A stretch of DNA of 64,000 nucleotides, taken from NCBI GenBank assembly GCA_001429255.1, contig LMJI01000001.1, positions 1,591,256 through 1,655,255 on the forward strand, in the 5' to 3' direction. The translations under genes and the position numbers were made by a program. Below, piece after piece: positions 50,054-58,503 of the stretch. This DNA comes from Cellulomonas sp. Root930 (GTDB taxonomy: Bacteria > Actinomycetota > Actinomycetes > Actinomycetales > Cellulomonadaceae). The notes under the pieces are model-generated. The model made no database searches. It saw only the letters and a program-made list of their open reading frames with translations, and had not been told where the DNA came from. The number at the start of each line of letters is the position of its first letter. Position 1 is the first letter of the stretch.

Positions 50054-51204
50054 CCATCACCGATGCCCTGGCCCAGCAGACGATCGAGCTTCCTTCGTGG
50101 GCGTTCGGGAACTCGGGCACCCGGTTCAAGGTGTTCGCGCAGCAGGGAGTGCCGCGCGACCCCTACGAGAAGATCGCCGACGCCGCCCAGGTGCACACGT
50201 ACACGGGAGTGGCGCCGCGGGTGAGCCTGCACATCCCGTGGGACCTGGTCGACGACTACGACGCCCTGGCCGCGCACGCCGCCGGGCTCGGGGTGTCCAT
50301 CGGGGCGATCAACTCGAACCTGTTCCAGGACGACGACTACATGCTGGGCTCGCTGACGCACCCGTCGGCGGACGTGCGCAAGAAGGCGATCGCGCACCAC
50401 CTGCAGTGCGTCGACGTCATGCGCGCCACGGGCTCCACCGACCTGAAGATCTGGCTGCCGGACGGGCTGAACTACCCCGGCCAGGACTCGCTGCGCGCCC
50501 GCCAGGACCGGCTCGCCGACTCGCTGGCCGAGATCTACGCGGCCCTGGACCCGAACCACCGGCTGATCCTCGAGTACAAGTTCTTCGAGCCCGCGTTCTA
50601 CGCGATGGACATCCCCGACTGGGGCACGTCCTTGCTGCACTGCCTGGCGCTGGGCGACCGCGCGTTCGTGGTGCTGGACACCGGGCACCACGCGCCGGGC
50701 ACCAACATCGAGTTCATCGTCGCCCAGCTGCTGCGTGCCGGGCGGCTCGGTGCGTTCGACTTCAACTCGCGGTTCTACGCCGACGACGACCTCATGGTCG
50801 GCTCCGCGGACCCGTTCCAGCTGTTCCGGATCATGCACGAGATCGTCCAGTCCGGAGCGCTCGCGCCGGACTCGGGGGTCAACTTCATGCTCGACCAGTG
50901 CCACAACATCGAGCCGAAGATCCCCGGGCAGATCCGCTCGGTCATGAACGTGCAGGAGGCCACGGCGAAGGCGCTGCTGGTCGACGCTGCGGCGCTGCTG
51001 GAGGCCCAGCTCGCGGGTGACGTGCTGGGCGCGAACGCGCTGGTGATGGACGCGTACAACACCGACGTGCGGCCGCTGCTCGCGGAGCTGCGCGAGTCGC
51101 AGGGGCTCGACCCCGACCCGATCCGGGCGTACAAGGCCTCGGGCTACGCGGAGACGATCATCGCCGAGCGCGTCGGCGGCAACCAGGCGGGGTGGGGCGC
51201 ATGA
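50050..51204 (+). CDS. rhaI: L-rhamnose isomerase (RhaI type)
   Basis: A 384-residue isomerase that converts L-rhamnose to L-rhamnulose. It is of the Pseudomonas stutzeri-like RhaI class, not the E. coli RhaA class. Metal and substrate-binding regions are LILEYKFFEPAFY near residue 178, VVLDTGHHAPGTNIEF near 208 and DFNSRFYADDDLMVG near 238. The N-terminal WAFGNSGTRFKVF string is a family signature. The ATG overlaps the rhaM stop, and the gene overlaps rhaEW at its end. Confidence 0.94.
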   Translation: MTITDALAQQTIELPSWAFGNSGTRFKVFAQQGVPRDPYEKIADAAQVHTYTGVAPRVSLHIPWDLVDDYDALAAHAAGLGVSIGAINSNLFQDDDYMLGSLTHPSADVRKKAIAHHLQCVDVMRATGSTDLKIWLPDGLNYPGQDSLRARQDRLADSLAEIYAALDPNHRLILEYKFFEPAFYAMDIPDWGTSLLHCLALGDRAFVVLDTGHHAPGTNIEFIVAQLLRAGRLGAFDFNSRFYADDDLMVGSADPFQLFRIMHEIVQSGALAPDSGVNFMLDQCHNIEPKIPGQIRSVMNVQEATAKALLVDAAALLEAQLAGDVLGANALVMDAYNTDVRPLLAELRESQGLDPDPIRAYKASGYAETIIAERVGGNQAGWGA

Positions 51205-53228
51205 GCACGGTGGCACAGGAGCTGGTCGCACGGTCGAACCGGTTGGGGGCGGACCCGCGCACGACGAACTACGCGGGTGGCAACACCTCGGCGAAGGGCA
51301 CCGCGACGGACCCGGTCACCGGTGACGACGTCGAGCTGCTCTGGGTCAAGGGGTCCGGTGGTGACCTGGGCACGCTGACGGAGAAGAACCTGGCGGTGCT
51401 GCGCCTGGACCGGCTGCGGGCGCTGGTGGACGTGTACCCGGGGGTCGAGCGTGAGGACGAGATGGTCGCCGCGTTCGACTACTGCCTGCACGGCAAGGGG
51501 GGTGCGGCGCCGTCGATCGACACGGCGATGCACGCGCTGGTCGGCGCGGCGCACGTGGACCACCTGCACCCGGACTCGGGCATCGCGTTCGCGACGGCCG
51601 CCGACGGGGAAGCGCTGACCCGACAGGTGTTCGGCGACTCGGTGGTGTGGGTGCCGTGGCGTCGTCCGGGGTTCCAGCTGGGGCTGGACATCGCGGCGAT
51701 CAAGGACGCCAACCCGCAGGCCATCGGCTGCATCCTGGGCGGCCACGGCATCACCGCCTGGGGCGACACGTCCGAGGAGGCCGAGGCGCGCTCGTTGCAG
51801 ATCGTGCGGACCGCGGAGGAGTTCATCGCGTCCCACACCGGTCCGCACCCGTTCGGTGAGGTAGTGCAGCCGCCGCTTCCCGACGACGAGCGCCGCGCCC
51901 GTGCGGCGGCGCTGGCCCCGGTGATCCGGGGGCTGGCCTCGACGGACAAGCCGCAGGTCGGCCACTACACCGACTCCGACGTCGTCCTGGACTTCGTGTC
52001 CCGCGCCGCCCTGTCGCGCCTGGCGGAGCTGGGCACGTCGTGCCCGGACCACTTCCTGCGCACGAAGGTCAAGCCGCTGGTGGTGGACCTGCCGTCGGAC
52101 GCGCCCCTGGAGGAGGTCGTGGGCCGGCTCAAGGAGCTGCACGCGACCTACCGGGCGGACTACCAGGGCTACTACGACCGCAACGCGACCCCCGACAGCC
52201 CGGCGATCCGCGGCGCCGACCCGGCGATCGTGCTGGTCCCCGGGGTGGGGATGTTCTCGTTCGGCAAGGACAAGCAGACCGCCCGGGTGGCCGGGGAGTT
52301 CTACGTCAACGCGATCAACGTGATGCGCGGCGCCGAGGCGATCTCCACCTACGTGCCGATCGACGAGGCGGAGAAGTTCCGGATCGAGTACTGGGCGCTG
52401 GAGGAGGCCAAGCTCGCGCGCATGCCGAAGCCCAAGCCGCTGGCCACCCGGGTCGCCCTGGTCACCGGGGCGGGGTCGGGCATCGGGCGGGCGATCGCCG
52501 AGCGGCTCGCCGCCGAGGGCGCGTGCGTGGTGATCGCCGACCTCAACCTGGACGGCGCCCAGGAGGTCGCGGACAGCCTGGGTGGACCGGACGTGGCGAT
52601 CGCGGTCAAGGCGGACGTGACCTCCGAGGAGGACATCGCCCGGCTGATCGCCGAGACGTCGCTGGCGTTCGGTGGCATCGACCTGGTGGTGAACAACGCC
52701 GGGCTGTCGATCTCCAAGCCGCTGCTGGAGACCACCGCCAAGGACTGGGACCTGCAGCACGACGTCATGGCGCGCGGCTCGTTCCTGGTCGCCCGCGAGG
52801 CGGCCCGCGCGATGATCGCCCAGGACATGGGCGGCGACATCGTCTACATCGCCTCGAAGAACTCCCTGTTCGCCGGCCCGAACAACATCGCCTACTCCGC
52901 GACCAAGGCCGACCAGGCCCACCAGGTCCGGCTGCTCGCGGCCGAGCTGGGCGGGCACGGGATCCGGGTCAACGGGGTCAACCCCGACGGCGTCGTGCGC
53001 GGGTCGGGGATCTTCGCCGGCGGCTGGGGCGCCCAGCGCGCCGCCACCTACGGCGTCCCGGAGTCCGAGCTCGGCGCGTACTACGCCCAGCGCACCCTGC
53101 TCAAGCGCGAGGTCCTGCCCGAGCACGTGGCCGCCGCGGTGTTCGCCCTGACCGGCCCCGACCTGGTGCAGACCACCGGCCTGCACATCCCGGTCGACTC
53201 CGGCGTGGCTGCAGCCTTCCTCCGATGA
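51201..53228 (+). CDS. rhaEW: Bifunctional L-rhamnulose-1-phosphate aldolase / L-lactaldehyde dehydrogenase
   Basis: A 675-residue fusion. The N-terminal class II aldolase splits L-rhamnulose-1-phosphate into DHAP and L-lactaldehyde. Its metal motif is HVDHLHPDSG near residue 118, with a third His in LGGHGITAWG near 179. The C-terminal domain (from about residue 410) is a short-chain dehydrogenase with TGAGSGIGRA, the catalytic Tyr-Lys in YSATKADQ and a preceding Ser in YIASKNS. In characterised RhaEW proteins this part oxidises L-lactaldehyde to L-lactate. Both halves look complete. It overlaps its neighbours by 4 bases on each side. Older databases label such proteins aldolase/alcohol dehydrogenase. 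Confidence 0.94.
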   Translation: MSTVAQELVARSNRLGADPRTTNYAGGNTSAKGTATDPVTGDDVELLWVKGSGGDLGTLTEKNLAVLRLDRLRALVDVYPGVEREDEMVAAFDYCLHGKGGAAPSIDTAMHALVGAAHVDHLHPDSGIAFATAADGEALTRQVFGDSVVWVPWRRPGFQLGLDIAAIKDANPQAIGCILGGHGITAWGDTSEEAEARSLQIVRTAEEFIASHTGPHPFGEVVQPPLPDDERRARAAALAPVIRGLASTDKPQVGHYTDSDVVLDFVSRAALSRLAELGTSCPDHFLRTKVKPLVVDLPSDAPLEEVVGRLKELHATYRADYQGYYDRNATPDSPAIRGADPAIVLVPGVGMFSFGKDKQTARVAGEFYVNAINVMRGAEAISTYVPIDEAEKFRIEYWALEEAKLARMPKPKPLATRVALVTGAGSGIGRAIAERLAAEGACVVIADLNLDGAQEVADSLGGPDVAIAVKADVTSEEDIARLIAETSLAFGGIDLVVNNAGLSISKPLLETTAKDWDLQHDVMARGSFLVAREAARAMIAQDMGGDIVYIASKNSLFAGPNNIAYSATKADQAHQVRLLAAELGGHGIRVNGVNPDGVVRGSGIFAGGWGAQRAATYGVPESELGAYYAQRTLLKREVLPEHVAAAVFALTGPDLVQTTGLHIPVDSGVAAAFLR

Positions 53229-54688
53229 GCGCGTACGCGGCCGTCGACCTCGGCGCCTCCTCCGGGCGGGTCATCGTCGGGTCCGTGGTCGACGACCGCG
53301 TCGCGCTGCACGAGGTCAACCGGTTCCCCAACGGGCCGGTCCGGGTGGGCGGCTCGCTGCACTGGGACGTGCTCGGGCTGTACCGGGGGATCCTCGACGG
53401 GCTGCGCGCGGCCACCCGGGAGGTCGGCGCGCTGGACGGCGTCGGCATCGACTCCTGGGCGGTCGACTACGGGTTGCTGGACGGGGACGGGCAGCTGCTC
53501 GGCGCACCGTTCCACTACCGGGACGCGCGGACCGACGGGGTGCCCGAGAAGGTATTCGCGACGATCCCCGCTCCCGAGCTCTACGCCCGCACGGGCCTGC
53601 AGGTGCAGCCGTTCAACACGGTGTTCCAGCTGGTCGCCGCGCAGGGCACGGCGGCGCTCGCGTCGGCCCGCGGGATGCTGCTGGTCCCGGACCTGCTCGG
53701 CTACTGGCTGACCGGCGTGCGGGTGGCCGAGGTGACCAACGCGTCGACCACCGGGCTGCTCGACGCGACCACCCGGGAGTGGGCCCTCGACGTGGCGGCG
53801 ACCCTGGGCATCGCGGAGAGCCTGCTCCCGCCGCTGCGCGACGCCGGGGCGCTGCTCGGGCACGTGCGCGAGGATGTCGGGCTGCTCGGGTCGGTCCCCG
53901 TGTGGACCGTCGGCTCGCACGACACCGCGTCGGCTGTGGTCGCGGTCCCGGCCACCGGCACGGACTTCGCGTACATCTCCTGCGGCACCTGGTCTCTGGT
54001 CGGCCTGGAGCTGGACCAGCCGGTGCTCACCGAGGAGAGCCGCGCGGCGAACTTCACCAACGAAGCCGGGGTCGACGGCACTGTCCGGTACCTGCGCAAC
54101 GTGATGGGCCTCTGGGTCCTCCAGGAGTCGATCCGCACCTGGAACGAGGCCGGTCTGCCCGCCGACCTCCCGGACCTGCTCGCGGCCGCCGCCCGCGTCC
54201 CGGCGCTGACCACGGTGGTCGACATCGACGGACCCGCGTTCCTCCCGCCCGGCGACATGCCCTCCCGGATCGCTGCGGAGGCCGCCCGGACGGGTCAGAC
54301 GCCCCCGCAGTCGCAGGCCGAGACGGTCCGCTGCATCCTCGACTCGCTCGCGCTGGCGTACCGGCGGGCGGTCCGGCAGGCGGCGGACCTCGCGGGGCGT
54401 TCCATCGACGTGGTGCACGTGGTCGGCGGGGGAGTCCGCAACGAGCTGCTCTGCCAGCTGACCGCGGACGCGACCGGGCTGCCTGTGGTCGCCGGACCGG
54501 TCGAGGGTGCCGCGCTGGGCAACGTCCTGGTGCAGGCGCGGGCGGCCGGCGTGCTGTCCGGGAGCCTCGCGGACCTGCGCGCGGTGGGCGCCCGGGGACT
54601 GGATCTGCGGCGCTACGAGCCGGGTGCCACCGGGGGTCCGACCGACCGTCAGTGGGCCGCCGCCGAGCGCAGGGTCGAAGGTCCGTAG
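53225..54688 (+). CDS. rhaB: L-rhamnulokinase
   Basis: A 487-residue FGGY-family kinase that phosphorylates L-rhamnulose at C1. The phosphate-1 loop is AVDLGASSGRVIVG near residue 6, the DSWAVDYGLLD region near 80 holds the substrate-binding Asp, and the C-terminal GGGVRNELLCQLTAD is the adenosine-binding loop. The ISCGTWSLVGLE string is typical of RhaB. The ATG overlaps the rhaEW stop, so rhaM-rhaI-rhaEW-rhaB form one coupled unit. Confidence 0.94.
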   Translation: MSAYAAVDLGASSGRVIVGSVVDDRVALHEVNRFPNGPVRVGGSLHWDVLGLYRGILDGLRAATREVGALDGVGIDSWAVDYGLLDGDGQLLGAPFHYRDARTDGVPEKVFATIPAPELYARTGLQVQPFNTVFQLVAAQGTAALASARGMLLVPDLLGYWLTGVRVAEVTNASTTGLLDATTREWALDVAATLGIAESLLPPLRDAGALLGHVREDVGLLGSVPVWTVGSHDTASAVVAVPATGTDFAYISCGTWSLVGLELDQPVLTEESRAANFTNEAGVDGTVRYLRNVMGLWVLQESIRTWNEAGLPADLPDLLAAAARVPALTTVVDIDGPAFLPPGDMPSRIAAEAARTGQTPPQSQAETVRCILDSLALAYRRAVRQAADLAGRSIDVVHVVGGGVRNELLCQLTADATGLPVVAGPVEGAALGNVLVQARAAGVLSGSLADLRAVGARGLDLRRYEPGATGGPTDRQWAAAERRVEGP

Positions 54689-54766
54689 CCGCGCACGAGC
54701 GCATCTTCCTAGCGTGGAGACGAGGCCCCTCGACGGCGTCGGGCCCAGTCCCGAGGAGTGGTCATC

Positions 54767-55540
54767 ATGCGCACCGTCGTCGTCACCGGATCGGCATCGG
54801 GCATCGGGCTCGCGACCGCAGAGATCCTGCGCGACCGCGGTGACCGAGTCATCGGCGTGGACGTCCACGACGCGGAGGTCGTCGCGGACCTGTCCACCAC
54901 GGCGGGCCGCGCGGCCATGGTCGAGCAGGTCCGAGAGCTCAGCGGCGGCACCGTGGACGCCGTCATCGCGAACGCCGGCCTGGCGCTCCCCGTCGCGGCG
55001 ACCGTCGCCGTGAACTTCTTCGGCGCCGTGGCCACCCTCGACGGGCTGCGACCGCTGCTGCTCGGCTCCGACGCGCCGCGCGCCTCCCTCACCAGCTCCA
55101 TGGCGAGCCTCATGCCGCACGACGACCTCCTGGTCGAGGCCGCTCTGGCGGGCGACGAGACCAAGGCGATGGCGCGCGCGCAGGAGCTGGTCGACGCCGA
55201 CCTCGGCCAGCTCATCTACTCGTCGACCAAGGTGGCGCTCTGCCGCTGGATGCGTCGGCACGCCGCGACGGCCGAGTGGGCCGGTGCGGGCATCCCGCTG
55301 AACGGGATCGGCCCCGGGATCGTCGAGACCCCGATGACGGCCGAGATGATCGCGACCGAGGAGCAGCGCGCGGCGATGGCCGACGTGGTGCCGATGCCGC
55401 TGCACGGGTACATGCAGCCCGAGGTGCCGGCGCGCTTGCACGCGTGGCTGGTCAGCGAGGAGAACACCCACCTGTGCGGGCAGCTCGTCTTCGTGGACGG
55501 CGGCTCGGACGTGGTGATCCGGGGCGACAGCACCTGGTGA
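54767..55540 (+). CDS. Short-chain dehydrogenase/reductase, 3-alpha-hydroxysteroid-dehydrogenase-like
   Basis: A 257-residue SDR. The cofactor motif is VVVTGSASGIGLATA near residue 4, followed by the short VIGVDVHDAEVVADLST stretch and IANAGLALP. The catalytic Tyr-Lys is in IYSSTKVALCRW. The catalytic Ser lies in ASLTSSMASLMP. The ATG at 54767 has GAGGA 9 bases upstream. It follows rhaB by 78 bases and may be read through from the rha promoter, but its substrate is not evident; it differs from the RhaW domain. Confidence 0.85.
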   Translation: MRTVVVTGSASGIGLATAEILRDRGDRVIGVDVHDAEVVADLSTTAGRAAMVEQVRELSGGTVDAVIANAGLALPVAATVAVNFFGAVATLDGLRPLLLGSDAPRASLTSSMASLMPHDDLLVEAALAGDETKAMARAQELVDADLGQLIYSSTKVALCRWMRRHAATAEWAGAGIPLNGIGPGIVETPMTAEMIATEEQRAAMADVVPMPLHGYMQPEVPARLHAWLVSEENTHLCGQLVFVDGGSDVVIRGDSTW

Positions 55541-55672
55541 GCCGTTGGAGTGCCGGCGCGCGGGACCGCTGCGGACGAGCCCGCGCGTCGACCTCGCCAT
55601 CGTGCTGCGGCTCCCCGGGCGAACCCGGGGACCAAGGTCCCTCGCTGCGGGTGACTCTGCGCGGAATCCTGA

Positions 55673-55684
55673 TGAAAGGATTCA
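55673..55684. promoter_or_regulatory. Rhamnose-type LacI operator before the class II aldolase gene
   Basis: TGAAAGGATTCA differs from TGAAACGATTCA by one central base. It lies 22 bases before the aldolase ATG. Confidence 0.5.
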
Positions 55685-55706
55685 ATCGATCGATGGAGAG
55701 GGTGCC

Positions 55707-56378
55707 ATGAGCATCGACACGTCAGTCCGGTCGCTCGCGAGCGTGCAGCTGCGAGAGGAGATCCTCTACTACTGCCGCGAGTCGGTCCGCTGCGGACTGA
55801 ACTTCAACACGCAGGGCAACATCAGCGTGCGGATCACCGCCGACGACGGCACCGAGGCCGTCGTCATCACCCCGTCCGACGTCCGCTACGACGCGATGTC
55901 GCCCGAGGACATGCTCGTCGTCGCCATGGACGGCACCGTGCTCGAGGGCGACCTGCTCCCGTCGACCGAGCTGCCCGTCCACCTCGCCCACTACCGCCGC
56001 CGCCCCGACGCCCGCGCGATCGTGCACACCGAGTCGACGTTCGTGAACGTGCTCGGCGTCCTCGGCCAGCAGATCGACCCGGTGCTCCTCAACATGGTCC
56101 TGTACGCCAAGGGCACCATCCCGGTCATGCCGTTCGAGTTCTCCACCAACGCGGACTTCGGCCGGCGCAGCGCCGAGCTGATGGGCGACGACGTCAACGC
56201 GGTCGTCTGGGCCAACCACGGCCTGCTCGCGGTGGGCGTCTCGCTCAAGCTCGCGTTCAAGGTGGCCGTCGCGGTCGAGGAGAACGCCGAGGTGCTCCAC
56301 CACGCGAGCCTCTCCGGCGTCCCGAACGTGCTCGCCTACGACCGGATCGAGATCCCCGAGGGCGCGCGCCTGCCCTGA
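55707..56378 (+). CDS. Class II aldolase/adducin-family protein with an altered metal motif
   Basis: A 223-residue protein of the fuculose-1-phosphate-aldolase family. Family features are LNFNTQGNISVR near residue 31, STELPVHLAHYRRRPDARAIVHTES near residue 78 and WANHGLLAVGVS near residue 170. In studied aldolases the zinc ligands are two His in HxH plus a later His; here the pair reads His-Thr-Glu, so the second His is replaced by Glu. The catalytic Glu in STELP and the later His are kept. GGAGAGG precedes the ATG. A rhamnose-type operator lies 22 bases upstream, so it probably belongs to the same regulon, although RhaEW already supplies the aldolase step. Confidence 0.83.
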   Translation: MSIDTSVRSLASVQLREEILYYCRESVRCGLNFNTQGNISVRITADDGTEAVVITPSDVRYDAMSPEDMLVVAMDGTVLEGDLLPSTELPVHLAHYRRRPDARAIVHTESTFVNVLGVLGQQIDPVLLNMVLYAKGTIPVMPFEFSTNADFGRRSAELMGDDVNAVVWANHGLLAVGVSLKLAFKVAVAVEENAEVLHHASLSGVPNVLAYDRIEIPEGARLP

Positions 56379-56381
56379 CGG

Positions 56382-57296
56382 TCAGCCGAGCGTGCCCGCG
56401 ACCACCAGGAGCACGGGCACGCACAGGATCGTGGTGATCAGCCCGGCGTCGCGTGCGAGCGCCTCGCCGTGCCGGTACTGCATCGCGTAGACGAGGACGT
56501 TCTGCGCGGTCGGCAGCGACGCCATCGCGACGACGGCGAGCAGCGCGTGCGCGGGCAGGCCGAGCGCGCTGCCGAGCGCCCACGCGAGCAGCGGGTGCGC
56601 CACCGCCCGCAGGCCGACGGCGAGCGCGAGGTCCCGGCGGGGGGCTGCCGAGTCCACGGTGCGCGGGACGGCGAGCGACATGCCGAAGGTCAGCAGCGCG
56701 AGCGGCGCTGCTGCGGCACCGACCAGGCGGAACGGCTCGTAGACGACCTCGGGCAGGTCCCACGGCAGGGCGGCCAGGACCAGGCCGACGAGCGTGCCGA
56801 CGATGATCGGGTTGCTCAGGGTGCGGCGCACCACGGCCTGCCCCTGCAGGGGTCCCGAGCGCGAGTCGAGCACCGCGAACGCGACCGGCGCCAGGACGAG
56901 CAGCTGGAACAGGAGGGTCGGGACCACCGCGACCGCGTCGTCGAGCAGGTACACCGCCAGCGGCAGCCCGACGTTGCCGGCGTTCACGTACGACGACGCC
57001 AGCGTGCCGACCGTGGCGTCCGCCGCCGGCCGACGCCATGCCAGGCGCAGGACCAGGATCGCGACGAGGGCGATCACCGCCGTGGACGTCCAGGTGACGA
57101 CCGCGGTCCGCGAGAGCAGCAGGTGCAGGTCGGCGTGCGCCACCGTGGTGACCAGCAGCGCGGGCGTCGCGACGGTGAACACCACGCGGGCAAGAACCGG
57201 GGCCGCGCGCTCCCCGAGCACCCGGCGCCGGGCGAGCAGCCAGCCGAGCGCGACGACGACACCCATGGTGCCGAGCGCGGTGACGACGGCACCCAT
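56382..57296 (-). CDS. AEC-family (auxin efflux carrier-like) transporter
   Basis: A 304-residue membrane protein with about ten hydrophobic segments. SSYVNAGNVGLPLAVYLLDD near residue 101 is the conserved Asn-Gly-Leu-Pro helix break of the AEC family, with SLPTAQNVLVYAMQY in the second half as its counterpart. AEC proteins export or import small organic anions. It has 3 bases between its stop and that of the convergent aldolase gene. No specific substrate is suggested. Confidence 0.88.
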   Translation of the reverse strand: MGAVVTALGTMGVVVALGWLLARRRVLGERAAPVLARVVFTVATPALLVTTVAHADLHLLLSRTAVVTWTSTAVIALVAILVLRLAWRRPAADATVGTLASSYVNAGNVGLPLAVYLLDDAVAVVPTLLFQLLVLAPVAFAVLDSRSGPLQGQAVVRRTLSNPIIVGTLVGLVLAALPWDLPEVVYEPFRLVGAAAAPLALLTFGMSLAVPRTVDSAAPRRDLALAVGLRAVAHPLLAWALGSALGLPAHALLAVVAMASLPTAQNVLVYAMQYRHGEALARDAGLITTILCVPVLLVVAGTLG

Positions 57297-57363
57297 CAGG
57301 GCGCCACCGACGTGCCGGCGCTCGGCGTCTCCCGGGGCATCGTCCGAGGCTAGGCGGGTCCGC

Positions 57364-57600
57364 TCACGGGTGCTGGTCCGGCGGACCGGCCTCCGCGCGG
57401 TCGTCCCGGGCCAGCGCGTCCGACGTCCTGCTCCACGACGTCCTCCGGGACTCCTCCGCGAGCGCCGCGGCGGTCCGGTCCTGCGCAGCGAGGATGCCGT
57501 CGCGCACCGCGGTGCGGATCAGCACGTACAGGACGTAGGCAACGAGGATCGGGATCCCGATGTAGAAGGCCACGATGACGAGGACGTTGGCACCGAACAT
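57364..57600 (-). CDS. Small hypothetical membrane protein
   Basis: A 78-residue protein: one or two membrane segments at residues 4-29 (NVLVIVAFYIGIPILVAYVL), then a charged cytoplasmic tail. It matches no family I know. The ribosome site is weak, so the call rests on codon use and the membrane pattern. Confidence 0.5.
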   Translation of the reverse strand: MFGANVLVIVAFYIGIPILVAYVLYVLIRTAVRDGILAAQDRTAAALAEESRRTSWSRTSDALARDDRAEAGPPDQHP

Positions 57601-57647
57601 GGCGGCACGGTAGCGCTGGCCCACTGGTGGCGGGCCGGGTTCGGTGC

Positions 57648-57661
57648 GGAAAGCGCTTGCC
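57648..57661. promoter_or_regulatory. Operator of the GGNAARCGCTTNCC set before the SDR-flavoprotein-SGNH operon
   Basis: GGAAAGCGCTTGCC lies 77 bases upstream of the SDR ATG. Its AAGCGCTT core equals that at 48159. Confidence 0.6.
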
Positions 57662-57738
57662 CCGATGGGTGCCCCCGTGGCACGATCGAGTCCGACGCGC
57701 AGGTCACGCGCGCGTCCCGCACACGAGGGAAGGCAACG

Positions 57739-58503
57739 ATGCCGGCAGTCGCACTGGTCACCGGGGGGAATCGGGGCATCGGCCTCGGCATCACGCAGCG
57801 GCTGCTCGCCGACGGGTTCGCGGTGTCGATCCTGGCCACCCGCGAGGAGCCGACCGAGCTGCTCGAGTCGCTCGACGCGCCCGGCCGGGTCCGCTACGTG
57901 CGCGGCTCGGTGGCCGACCTCGACGACCATGCCCGGTTCGTCGACGACGCCGTCGGGGCCTGGGGTCGCCTCGACCTGCTGGTGAACAACGCCGGCGTCG
58001 CTCCCAGCGTGCGGGCGGACCTGCTCGAGGCCGGCGCCGAGAGCTTCGACCGCGTGCTCGGCATCAACCTGCGCGGGCCGTACTTCCTGACGCAGACCTT
58101 CGCCAACAAGGTCATCGCGCTCGGTGCGTCGCACGAGGATCGCCCGCGGGCCACGGTCGTCAACGTGTCGAGCATCTCCGCGACCGCCGTCTCCACCAAC
58201 CGCGGCGAGTACTGCGTCTCCAAGGCCGGCGTCGCGATGGCCACCCAGCTCTTCGCGGTCCGCCTGGCCCCCGAGGGGATCGTCGTCTACGAGGTCCGCC
58301 CGGGCGTCATCGCGACCGACATGACCGCAGGTGTGACCGAGAAGTACGACGCGCTCATCGCCGACGGGCTGGCGCCCATCAACCGGTGGGGACGGCCGTC
58401 CGACGTCGCCGGCGCGGTGTCGATCCTGGCCTCCGGGCAGACCCCGTACTCCACCGGCGAGGTGTTCCACGTCGACGGTGGCATGCACATCCCGGTGCTC
58501 TGA
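57739..58503 (+). CDS. Short-chain dehydrogenase, 3-ketoacyl reductase-like
   Basis: A 254-residue SDR. The cofactor motif is ALVTGGNRGIGLGI near residue 5, NNAG is near residue 87, the catalytic Ser is in VNVSSISATAVS, and YCVSKAG gives Tyr and Lys. The C-terminal GEVFHVDGGMHIP is the usual end of classical SDRs. GGAAGG precedes the ATG. It heads an operon with a flavoprotein and an SGNH hydrolase (1-base overlaps). The operator upstream suggests sugar-linked induction. Confidence 0.87.
   Translation: MPAVALVTGGNRGIGLGITQRLLADGFAVSILATREEPTELLESLDAPGRVRYVRGSVADLDDHARFVDDAVGAWGRLDLLVNNAGVAPSVRADLLEAGAESFDRVLGINLRGPYFLTQTFANKVIALGASHEDRPRATVVNVSSISATAVSTNRGEYCVSKAGVAMATQLFAVRLAPEGIVVYEVRPGVIATDMTAGVTEKYDALIADGLAPINRWGRPSDVAGAVSILASGQTPYSTGEVFHVDGGMHIPVL

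Noticed and set aside
54687..54766. A separate promoter for the SDR gene after rhaB
   Set aside because: No convincing -35/-10 pair or operator was found in the 78-base gap. Read-through from rhaB is the simpler view.
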